64,000 nt of DNA from CBDFGN01 sp965247065 (GTDB lineage Bacteria; Bacteroidota; Bacteroidia; Cytophagales; Cyclobacteriaceae): assembly GCA_965247065.1 (NCBI GenBank), contig CBDFGN010000006.1, forward strand, positions 4,526,001 through 4,590,000, given 5' to 3'. The first letter of the stretch is position 1. The number at the start of each line of letters is the position of its first letter. The notes under the pieces were generated by a model, which did no database searches, was not told the DNA's origin, and saw only the letters and a program-made list of their open reading frames with translations. The position numbers were made by a program, and so were the translations under genes. Of this stretch, positions 19,301 to 26,246 are shown piece by piece.

Positions 19301-19784
19301 TGGCAGCGCCAATTTACATGATGTGTATGGCGCAGGACTAGATGAGGCTCTGAATTATAAGGCTAGCACTTTTGCAAGCGGTTATATTGAGAATCTGGCT
19401 GACGGGACCTTCAAGATGCACAACCTGCCGAATCTCGCCCAGGTTTCATCTGTAAACAATATACTGACCCAAGACTTCAACCTTGATGGCCATTCTGACC
19501 TGTTAATTTCCGGGAATCTCTTTTCGGTGGAGGTAGAAACTCCCAGGAATGACGCCGGCATAGGTCTGTACTTAACCGGCGATGGACACGGCAATTTCAC
19601 ACCCGTACCGCCCTCTCGATCCGGATTCCTAGCTGCATTTGATGCCAAGGACATGAAAAGGATCACTCTCGGCAAAGGAAAGAATAAGAGCCTTGTGATC
19701 CTGGTGGCCAACAACCAAGGGAGACTTCAGGCTATTAAGTACGACCCGCGAGTGCTTGAATCGGGGGTAAATGAAGTTCTTTAA
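16350..19784 (+). CDS. large FG-GAP/ASPIC-UnbV (CRTAC1-like) repeat lipoprotein
   Basis: About 1145 residues: lipoprotein signal with VLFLISC, then two arrays of FG-GAP/VCBS loops (DINNDSLPDLF, DVNGDGNMDIY, DYNNDGLIDLF, DFDNDGFLDVM and later DVNDDGLEDFY, DADQDGDLDLY, DFNGDSDLDLA). They are separated at roughly 530-610 by an ASPIC/UnbV domain (GARVKLYQAG, LHFGLGPVERIDRLELIWPNG). It is predicted to be a surface calcium-binding propeller protein. The frame can be opened four codons earlier with TTG, but the ATGs at 16350 or 16356 are preferred. In Bacteroidota such genes often neighbour SusC/SusD genes, as here, which suggests glycan capture, but the function is not established. Confidence 0.85.
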   Translation: MIMKRHLILRTKIVFVLFLISCQSPPEEIIDTGKLFSFVPASYSGVTFQNSLTENYQYNHMVNEMFITGAGVAVGDINNDSLPDLFFTGNQVQDRLYLNQGGFRFKDITAEAGILEEVIWSSGATFGDVNGDGNMDIYVCKFDYLQGKFARNLLYVNSGDLTFSEQASVYGLDSEGFSIQSSFLDYNNDGLIDLFLVNQLPSSGYTIGHQIPKAELDDFQSLSSQLFRNMGDGTFFDVTDSAGIRYVAKGLSASVGDFNNDGRPDVYQANDYERPDRYYLNQGNGRFENHIDQAIKHMSNYSMGSDVADFDNDGFLDVMVADMVAEDHFRIKTNMGGMDPQAFWEAVDQGYHYQYMFNTLQRNNGNGTFSEVAHLAGVSNTDWSWSPLFGDFDNDGWKDLLITNGIRRAMRNSDYVARRDRTFDSLKNAARATGKNFYEMLDIMAIIRLAKEEKMPNYIFKNNGDLTFTKKTQEWGLDLPSLSNGAAYADFDLDGDLDLVMNNIDDYAHIYRNNAIEKSYGNFLRVMVMNDQGSPAYGARVKLYQAGEFWQMHELSNARGYESKSEDILHFGLGPVERIDRLELIWPNGEISIQENVQANQVLKIVQAQGEEVTNDEKELARTNNLDRSTSALLFHEVTQELGIDYTHRENEYDDYIKEVLLPHKMSNFGPGLAVGDVNDDGLEDFYVGGASGYAGILFTQNTGLKFTRSNQGTWENNKVHEDLGAEFFDADQDGDLDLYVVSGGNEFEPGAAELQDRLYLNNGKGFFKSTTNALPKMYTSGSKVVPADYDQDGDFDLFVGGRLVPGKYPWPARSYILRNDTPLQGACTFTDVTSQIAPSLLEAGLVTSAVWSDFNGDSDLDLAIVGEWMAVTLLENRQGTFYDVTTDVGLENTTGWYYSIASRDFDNDGDYDFVVGNLGLNYKYKASEQEPFEVYSGDFDDNGSLDIVLGYHEHGELVPLRGKECSTEQLPLLAGKFPSYESFGSANLHDVYGAGLDEALNYKASTFASGYIENLADGTFKMHNLPNLAQVSSVNNILTQDFNLDGHSDLLISGNLFSVEVETPRNDAGIGLYLTGDGHGNFTPVPPSRSGFLAAFDAKDMKRITLGKGKNKSLVILVANNQGRLQAIKYDPRVLESGVNEVL

Positions 19785-19796
19785 TGGCATTGCGTG

Positions 19797-19941
19797 CTAC
19801 TATGTAGCTAACTTAACTCACAGACAATCAGACGCTTTAAGACACTCCCCGGTCTTGACCCGTAACTGGTGAGATGTCTTCTATCAAAAGGCGTCTGTTT
19901 GACCAGAGTTGGAGATCCCGGCCCGGCCAGCCGGGAATGAC
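19797..19941 (+). repeat. dispersed non-coding repeat, copy A
   Basis: Shares with 46031-46112 and with the reverse complement of 52599-52774 a 5' block (variants of AACTCACAGATAATCAG) and a middle block around CTCCCCGG and TTGACC. With the 52.6-kb copy it also shares a 3' hairpin (GATCCCGGC...GCCGGGAATGA). It lies directly after the FG-GAP/ASPIC gene. The hairpin could act as terminator for that gene. Confidence 0.6.
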
Positions 19942-20104
19942 TGGTACTGTATCCACTATTTCAAGTTATCTACTTTAGATTCGGTTCCTAAAACAGTGAG
20001 GACTTTGCGAGAAGCCCCATCCCTGGTTGACGCCAAGCTTGCCGTCCGGTTATCCTAAAATATCACATCGACAGTGGGATCTAAATCAACGGCGTAAACT
20101 CATA

Positions 20105-20401
20105 TTCCATCTTCAAAAAGTACAATCCATCGTGGGGGGGGGGTACCCGCTTCTAACACTTTTCTTTATTACCACTTGACTATTAGGCAATAATTTTAGA
20201 ATCTTGGCCCGGCATTTTAAAACCAATAATCATAATCTATGGAGAAAAGTTATACTCAATCCCCAAAACCATTGAGGCGCAGCAGATAGCGCGCCCCTAG
20301 ATTTTCCTGGCTGTTGCGGTAATTAACAGCCGAATCTCCATAAACATAGTTCGGGAGGCCGTACTCCCATAAATTTTTGTAATCCAATTAAAATCATACT
20401 T
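20105..20401 (+). promoter_or_regulatory. structured leader of SusC/SusD cassette 1
   Basis: Conserved in blocks with the leader of cassette 2 (25958-26246). It contains a G10 run (20134-20143), the block CTTGACTATTAGGCA, a 16-codon ORF (20239-20289) and two abutting hairpins. Hairpin 1 pairs CTCAAT (20255-20260) with ATTGAG (20271-20276). Hairpin 2 pairs GGCGC (20276-20280) with GCGCC (20291-20295), with the small ORF stop codon in its loop. Further stems follow at 20309-20331 (GGCTGTT/AACAGCC) and 20353-20368 (GGGAG/CTCCC, followed by an A/T-rich run). Promoter elements could not be fixed. The rest of 19942-20104 shows nothing recognisable. Confidence 0.6.
20239..20289 (+). CDS. candidate leader peptide MEKSYTQSPKPLRRSR
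   Basis: Sixteen codons from ATG to TAG in the SusC1 leader. Leader 2 encodes MEKSSTQSPKPLRCSR at 26101-26151, the same length and stop. Of the codon changes, AGT/AGC and AGA/CGA are synonymous. The last codons and the bases after the stop build hairpin 2, so part of the conservation reflects RNA structure. No clear ribosome-binding site is seen. The small ORF ends about 110 bases before the SusC start. It may be a regulatory leader peptide, or an incidental ORF in a structured RNA. Confidence 0.4.
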   Translation: MEKSYTQSPKPLRRSR

Positions 20402-23400
20402 ATGATGAATTCATTACTGAACATTTCGACAGGGCCTTTGAGGCCTAGAGGAAAGGCCGTCCAATTAATTCTATTGGCGGTGTTGCTCAGTCTATGCCCC
20501 ATCTTGGCCTATGGCCAGTCGAGGGCAATTTCGGGCAAACTTACCGATGAGAACGGAGCCTCATTACCTGGGGTAAACATCATCGTAAAAGGTACAACTA
20601 TCGGTACCCTCTCTGATGTTGACGGTAATTACCGTCTGGAGGTGGAAGAGGGAGCCGTATTGGTATACACCTATATCGGGTATGAAGCCCAAGAAATAAC
20701 TCTGGGGGCGCAGTCTGTGGTGGATCTGGCTATGGCGATTGAAGTTTCCCAACTGGAGGAACTGGTCGTTACCGGTTACTCTGTAGAACGGAAAAAGGAT
20801 CTCTTAGGAGCGGTATCGGTAGTGGACATGGAATCAATGCAGGACGTTACGTTCCCCAATGTCATGCAGCGTCTGAAGGGCCGAATCCCCGGTGTAACCG
20901 TAAATTTGAACGCTGCACCAGGCCAGGGTCCTGCGGTACTTATCAGGGGGCCCAGCACCCTGGGGAACAATGATCCGCTATACATCATAGACGGGGTACC
21001 ACTGCAGCCGTATCAGTCGTTGGATCAGGGTCAGGAAACCCGCCGACACGATATATCCTGGCTCAATCCCAACGATGTGGAATCAATACAGGTGTTGAAG
21101 GACGCATCGGCGGCGACGATCTACGGATCACGGGCTAATAACGGAGTTGTCATTATTACCACCAAGCAAGCGGAAGCTAGAAAAACTGAGGTAACCGTCA
21201 GTGCCTCCTTTGGAGTTGAAGACTGGGGACCTAAGAGTTACGACGAGTCGCTAAATGCGACGGGAAGAGCAACGACATTGTGGCAAAAAGCGGTGAACGA
21301 TGGAGTGGATCCGGATGCCACCGGTTTTCCTTATACTTTTCAATGGCATTTCGACCCCAGTTTAGGACCCGGTATCCAGGGCAACGGCGTGCCCGTACTT
21401 GATCAGATCACCTGGCCTGACTATTTATCTCAGTCCCCCCAGATGATAAGACCTGCGGGCCACCCGCAAAGTGTGTACCAGGGAACTACCCTCGCAGAAG
21501 GGACTAATTGGTGGGAAGAGATTGCACAAACAGGGATCATACAGGATTACAATGTTAGCCTGAGCACCGGAGGTCAAAGAGGGGGTGCGCGACTTTCTAT
21601 GAATTATTTTGATCACAAGGGAGTTGGCAAAGGCTCAGGTTTCGAGCGGCTATCGGTCCGTCTCAACTCAAATTACACCTTTGCCAACGATAAGGTGACC
21701 GTGGGTCAGAATATCGCGGTGGTTAAGGAAGAGCGCCTTTGGACCCCGGAGACAACCCAGGGCGGCGGGGCCCTGCTTAATAGAGGATATCAACAAAATC
21801 CCATCATGCCGGTTTTTACGGAAGACGGTAAGTTTACGGGTACACCCGGCGCTGGATTCTCTCTGAGAACCAACCCCCTGGCCGATGTTTCTGACAATAG
21901 GGACGACCGAATTCACGACACCAAAATTTTGGGCAACGTGTTCCTGGATTGGCAGATCATCGAGGGTCTGACCTTTAGGACCAACCTGGGTCTGGACTAC
22001 GATAACATCTTTTCCCGGAATATAGCCCGGAGTTATTCAAGGGGAGCCATAATTATAACTTTTGCCCAGCTAGACGAAACCCAAACGCACCGGACCAACT
22101 GGGTTTGGAACAATACCTTGACCTACAATAAGACCATCAACGACCACACCTTTACTGTACTTGCCGGGACTGAGGCGGTGGAGAATTTCATTACAAGGTT
22201 CGTAGGTAGTGGCCGGGAGTTCGCTTTGGAAACAAACGATTACTTTCAGTTGGACGCGGCATCGGGAGCCAGAACCAGTAGCGGCAACAGCACCGGATTT
22301 TCCCTCTACTCATTTTTCGGTAAGGCGAACTATTCATTCCAGGACAAGTACCTGGCGTCCTTTACCATTAGAAGGGACGGATCTTCCCGTTTTGGGTCTC
22401 AAAACCGATATGCAGTCTTCCCCGCAGCATCGGTTGGCTGGAGAATTGTCAATGAGGGCTTTATGTCCGGGGTCGGGTGGTTGTCTGACTTAAAATTGCG
22501 CGCAGCCTGGGGTCAGACTGGAAATCAGGACATTCTCGACAATGCCCGGTTCGGACTATTCGAAGCGCTCTACGCCGACGGGAGTATATTATTCCCCTGG
22601 GGTGAAGTGAGTGATGGCACGCATCCCAATGCCACATCATATGACATAGGGAATAATAACACTGGCCTTCTCCCCTCTGGATTCCTGGCAACCCAAACTG
22701 AAAACCAGGATCTGAAATGGGAGACTCAAACTGAGTTTAATGTGGGACTTGATTTTGGATTCCTGGATGATCGGTTGTTTGGCTCCTTCGAGGTTTACCA
22801 GAAGACCACCGAAGATATCCTGATTCAGCCGGTTGCCATCGATGCCCTGGGTGAAGGCAGTTCCAGATGGGCCAACGGGGCCTCGATGGAGGTTAGCGGT
22901 TGGGAGGCGCTTTTTGAATACCGAAAGCCTACCGGAGAGTGGACATACACTATCGGCGCCAACTTCGCCCAATACAAGGACAAGATCACAGAACTACCTG
23001 AAGGCCTGTTTGCTTCTTTTCCCGGTAACCAGGAGCAAAATATCCTCGGTCGTTCTCCGGATTCGTATTTTGCCTATACGACTGACGGGATCTTCCAAAA
23101 TCAAGCCGAGGTTGATGCTCACGTTGCTCAGCCCGGCAAAAGGGTCGGACAACTACGCTTCAAGGATCTAAATGGGGATGGTGCGATCGACGCTTTGGAC
23201 CAGGAATATCATGGAGTAAATGGTCGGCCCAAGCTTCAGTACGGACTCAACGGAACGGTAGCATATCAGGGTTTTGATCTCACCTTGTTCTTCTGGGGCC
23301 AAACCGGACAAAAAGTAAGAGACAACCAATCCTTTAGACGAGAAGCCGGTCCCGTGAATTTGGCCGAGGAAAACTGGGGAGCCTTAAATCTTAACGCCTG

Positions 23401-23731
23401 GACCACGGTCAATACCAACACCCATATTCCGGCCCAGAGCTGGGATGCTTCAAATCAGAGGTCTAGTGATTATACCTGGCGTGATGGAGGATTTTTAGCG
23501 TTCCGACAAGCAACACTTGGATATACGGTCCCCTCGAGTGTCGTATCGGCTCTACGGGTGTATTTCAGCGGGGAAAACTTGTTTTGGATAACCGGGGGCT
23601 CGGGCAAGGATGAGTATACGGGTCCTGGATGGTTGATTGAAACCGCTACCTCTTTGGACGGACGTGGTGCCGGGGCTTCCGCCTATCCAAAAATACCACG
23701 GTATACGTTGGGTCTGAATGTTACTTTTTAA
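20402..23731 (+). CDS. SusC/RagA-family TonB-dependent outer-membrane transporter 1
   Basis: The 1109-residue protein has a signal sequence, a CarboxypepD-reg-like domain (residues about 42-115, SGKLTDENGASLPGVNIIVKG), a plug domain starting LEELVVTGYSVERKKDLLGAV, the typical plug motif DPLYIIDGVP, and ATIYGSRANNGVVIITTKQ. A long beta-barrel follows, ending in aromatic YTLGLNVTF. It imports oligosaccharides across the outer membrane with TonB energy, paired with the SusD lipoprotein 34 bases downstream. It is a paralogue of the transporter at 26247: the N-terminal domains are nearly the same and barrel loops differ. Two in-frame ATGs (20402 and 20405) are equally possible. Confidence 0.95.
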   Translation: MMNSLLNISTGPLRPRGKAVQLILLAVLLSLCPILAYGQSRAISGKLTDENGASLPGVNIIVKGTTIGTLSDVDGNYRLEVEEGAVLVYTYIGYEAQEITLGAQSVVDLAMAIEVSQLEELVVTGYSVERKKDLLGAVSVVDMESMQDVTFPNVMQRLKGRIPGVTVNLNAAPGQGPAVLIRGPSTLGNNDPLYIIDGVPLQPYQSLDQGQETRRHDISWLNPNDVESIQVLKDASAATIYGSRANNGVVIITTKQAEARKTEVTVSASFGVEDWGPKSYDESLNATGRATTLWQKAVNDGVDPDATGFPYTFQWHFDPSLGPGIQGNGVPVLDQITWPDYLSQSPQMIRPAGHPQSVYQGTTLAEGTNWWEEIAQTGIIQDYNVSLSTGGQRGGARLSMNYFDHKGVGKGSGFERLSVRLNSNYTFANDKVTVGQNIAVVKEERLWTPETTQGGGALLNRGYQQNPIMPVFTEDGKFTGTPGAGFSLRTNPLADVSDNRDDRIHDTKILGNVFLDWQIIEGLTFRTNLGLDYDNIFSRNIARSYSRGAIIITFAQLDETQTHRTNWVWNNTLTYNKTINDHTFTVLAGTEAVENFITRFVGSGREFALETNDYFQLDAASGARTSSGNSTGFSLYSFFGKANYSFQDKYLASFTIRRDGSSRFGSQNRYAVFPAASVGWRIVNEGFMSGVGWLSDLKLRAAWGQTGNQDILDNARFGLFEALYADGSILFPWGEVSDGTHPNATSYDIGNNNTGLLPSGFLATQTENQDLKWETQTEFNVGLDFGFLDDRLFGSFEVYQKTTEDILIQPVAIDALGEGSSRWANGASMEVSGWEALFEYRKPTGEWTYTIGANFAQYKDKITELPEGLFASFPGNQEQNILGRSPDSYFAYTTDGIFQNQAEVDAHVAQPGKRVGQLRFKDLNGDGAIDALDQEYHGVNGRPKLQYGLNGTVAYQGFDLTLFFWGQTGQKVRDNQSFRREAGPVNLAEENWGALNLNAWTTVNTNTHIPAQSWDASNQRSSDYTWRDGGFLAFRQATLGYTVPSSVVSALRVYFSGENLFWITGGSGKDEYTGPGWLIETATSLDGRGAGASAYPKIPRYTLGLNVTF

Positions 23732-23765
23732 CGATCCGGTGGATTGAATTAGAGACCATAAAATT

Positions 23766-25499
23766 ATGAATGAAATGAAAAATTTAAAATTATATTCATC
23801 GATCGCGGCAATTGCGGTTGGCATCCTGGTCATTTATGGCTGCTCGGAGGAATTCCTGGATTACAATCCAAAAGGGGTAGTCAGCAGTGGTGATCTGAAC
23901 TCGGTAGAGAACGTTGAAAAAATGGTGATTGCAGCATATGCTTCTTTGGGTAATGATCACTTCTGGTCACCTCACGGAAACCTGAACATTTTCGGAGACT
24001 TCTCATCCGATGATACCTACAAAGGTGGCGGTGGTACAGGTGACCAGATAGATCTGCACTTCCTGGAAATCTTTGCTGGAAATCCCACAACAAACTCGTT
24101 TACAACGCGGAACTGGAAGCATCACTACCTGGCTGTCTCAAGGGCCAATCAGGCGCTGACCAGAATAGGCGGACTAACAGATGCAGAATATCCCCAAAAG
24201 AATCAGCGCATTGCCGAAATGCGGTTCGTTAGAGGTTTCTTTTATTTTAACTTGAAGAAGATCTATAAGTTCCCGGTGTTTGTAGATGAAAATGATCCAC
24301 CGGAGGAATATATTAATATTTCCAATCGGGAACTTTCGGATCAGGACGGATGGCAATGGATAGTAGATGATTTTAGGGCCGGCGTGGCAGTGCTGCCCGA
24401 TTTTCAGGCCGAAGAGGGCAGGCCAACCAAAAATGCGGCCCGAGCTTACCTGGCCAAGGCATTGCTGTACAAAGCTTACGTGCAGGACGACAATCATCAA
24501 GTGGTCAGCATTACTGCTGCAGAACTGAACGAAGTCGTATCGCTGATTGACCAGATCGAGGCCACCGGTGAATACGATCTGTTTCCCGACATTGCCGAGA
24601 ACTTTGTGTTGGCAGGTGAAAGCGGGATAGAGTCGGTTTGGGCAGTCATGAGGTCCAAGGATGATGGAGCCCCGGATGGCCGGGGTGATGGCTCCAACAT
24701 GTTTAATTATACCTGGGGGCCCGGAGGCTGTTGCTGGTTCAATCTTCCCTCCCAGAACCTGGTTCAGGCCTTTAGAACAGATGCCAATGGCCTTCCAATT
24801 TTCGATACGTTCAATGACCCTCCGATTCTGCTGGTTGTGCAAGACCTGGGCGTTAATAATATTGACCCCAGATTGGGTCATACCGCTGTATTTCTGGGAG
24901 GCCAGCCGTTTAAATACGAACCAGGTGTCATCTGGGACGAAGGCTGGCTGCGTGCACCAGGAGTTTATGGGACAATTGGGCCTCAGAGATTGCTTGCACC
25001 CCAAAGTGAAAGACTTCCGGTTGGCCCCCTATTCACCTGGGACAGGAATACGGATCAAATACGTTATGCCGACGCGCTGTTATGGAAGGCTGAGGCCTTG
25101 ATTGAACTGGGTCGGCAGGACGAGGCGTTGCCTATAATCAACCGGATCAGGGCCCGGGCGGCCAACAGCACGGGCAGACTGAATTTCCCCGATGGAAGCC
25201 CGTTTGGCAACTGGGTGATAGGACCGTACACGACTATGGGCGATCAGGTTAATGCCCGGAAGATCCTTCGTAAAGAGCGGCGCCTGGAGCTGGCCATGGA
25301 AGCCCACCGGTTCTTTGATCTGGTTCGCTGGGGCATCGCCGGGCCAGTCCTGAATGCGTATTTTGCATCTGAAAGTCTGAGAAGAGAATACCTGGAGTCA
25401 GCTGGCTTTACTGTAGGTCAGCACGAATACTATCCCATTCCGGAAAGTCAAATTTCGATAAGCCAGGGCTTGTACCAGCAGAACGTCGGGTATCCGTAG
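23766..25499 (+). CDS. SusD/RagB-family nutrient-binding lipoprotein 1
   Basis: The 577-residue partner of SusC1. It has a lipoprotein signal with lipobox IYGCSEEFLDYNPKG, TPR-like helices in the N-terminal half, and the C-terminal family signature LRKERRLELAMEAHRFFDLVRWG. SusD proteins sit on the outer face of the SusC barrel and close over the bound glycan. It is about 70-80 percent alike by eye to the product at 29649; the most divergent part is residues about 75-160. The ATG starts MNEMKNLKLY, as in the paralogue. Confidence 0.95.
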   Translation: MNEMKNLKLYSSIAAIAVGILVIYGCSEEFLDYNPKGVVSSGDLNSVENVEKMVIAAYASLGNDHFWSPHGNLNIFGDFSSDDTYKGGGGTGDQIDLHFLEIFAGNPTTNSFTTRNWKHHYLAVSRANQALTRIGGLTDAEYPQKNQRIAEMRFVRGFFYFNLKKIYKFPVFVDENDPPEEYINISNRELSDQDGWQWIVDDFRAGVAVLPDFQAEEGRPTKNAARAYLAKALLYKAYVQDDNHQVVSITAAELNEVVSLIDQIEATGEYDLFPDIAENFVLAGESGIESVWAVMRSKDDGAPDGRGDGSNMFNYTWGPGGCCWFNLPSQNLVQAFRTDANGLPIFDTFNDPPILLVVQDLGVNNIDPRLGHTAVFLGGQPFKYEPGVIWDEGWLRAPGVYGTIGPQRLLAPQSERLPVGPLFTWDRNTDQIRYADALLWKAEALIELGRQDEALPIINRIRARAANSTGRLNFPDGSPFGNWVIGPYTTMGDQVNARKILRKERRLELAMEAHRFFDLVRWGIAGPVLNAYFASESLRREYLESAGFTVGQHEYYPIPESQISISQGLYQQNVGYP

Positions 25500-25513
25500 G
25501 AGTGCCGAATTAG

Positions 25514-25551
25514 AATTATCAGGTGCAGAATTAATTCCGCACCTGATAATT
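25514..25551. terminator. 38-bp near-perfect palindrome after SusD1
   Basis: The arm AATTATCAGGTGC is followed by a central GAATT/AATTC and the complementary arm, giving a 19-bp stem with one mismatch, 14 bases after the SusD1 stop. The same palindrome recurs after SusD2 at 31399-31430. It is likely a transcription terminator or 3'-end stabiliser. No immediate T-tract follows. A dimeric protein site is the alternative reading. Confidence 0.6.
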
Positions 25552-25680
25552 TAGTCTCCTGCCACGTCGGGAGGGGGCTCCTTTTTTTCCTATGGTTTTT
25601 TGCGAACGCGAGGAGCAACATTCGCTTAATGGTTTGATCGAACAAGGGAGCTATTCCTTTCCTATTGCTTTCCAGGTACA

Positions 25681-25922
25681 AACCCAGGCCCCGGAACAAG
25701 TCCGGGGACGAATCAAACATATGGAGCTGCATCGTTCCCGGCCTTTTGCCGGGATCTGGCTTTGGATCATAGCAATCCATTAATGCCATACTGTCTGCGG
25801 GTTGGTGGGGTTATGTGCCCGTTTGGACGATCAGTGAAACCCAGGCCCCGGAACGAGTCCGGGGACGAATCAAACATATGGAGCTGCATCGTTCCCGGCC
25901 TTGTGCCGGGATCTGGTTTTGG
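25681..25922. repeat. direct repeat of about 83 bp, each with two hairpins (REP-like)
   Basis: Copies at 25681-25763 and 25838-25922 (offset 157) share nearly every base. Each folds as two stem-loops, CCCCGGA/TCCGGGG and CCCGGC/GCCGGG. The second hairpin resembles the GATCCCGGC/GCCGGGAATGA stems at 19917 and 52605. The copies lie in the gap between SusD1 and leader 2. No protein is convincing here. Confidence 0.75.
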
Positions 25923-25957
25923 AATGATCTTCGGCACTTTAGGCGCAATTTTTATTA

Positions 25958-26246
25958 ATACCCCATCTTCAAACAGTACAATCCACTTGGGGGGGCGGTG
26001 ATAACCTGCTTCTCCCAGTTTTATAGCTATTATCCTTGACTATTAGGCAGAATTTTCAAACCTTTATACCATAAATCTTAAAACCAATAATTTATAATCT
26101 ATGGAGAAAAGCTCTACTCAATCCCCAAAACCATTGAGGTGTAGCCGATAGCACACCCCGAATCACTAAAGTTATAATCATTAATATCACATTCTAAGGG
26201 CGGCTACTTAAGCTGCCTATGTTAAAGTCAATTAAAAATCTCGGTT
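25958..26246 (+). promoter_or_regulatory. structured leader of SusC/SusD cassette 2
   Basis: Paralogous to 20105-20401. It has a G7 run, CTTGACTATTAGGCA, the 16-codon ORF, and hairpin 1 identical to copy 1 (CTCAAT/ATTGAG). Hairpin 2 is GGTGT (26138-26142) with ACACC (26153-26157), where copy 1 has GGCGC/GCGCC, so two C-G pairs have become T-A pairs on both sides. A further stem near 26200-26220 (GGCGGCT/AGCTGCC) lies close to the SusC2 start. The downstream part differs from leader 1. Confidence 0.6.
26101..26151 (+). CDS. candidate leader peptide MEKSSTQSPKPLRCSR
   Basis: Counterpart of the small ORF at 20239-20289, with the same 16 codons and a TAG stop. The stop again lies in the hairpin 2 loop. 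It differs at two residues, Tyr5 to Ser and Arg14 to Cys. Translation is unproven. Confidence 0.4.
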   Translation: MEKSSTQSPKPLRCSR

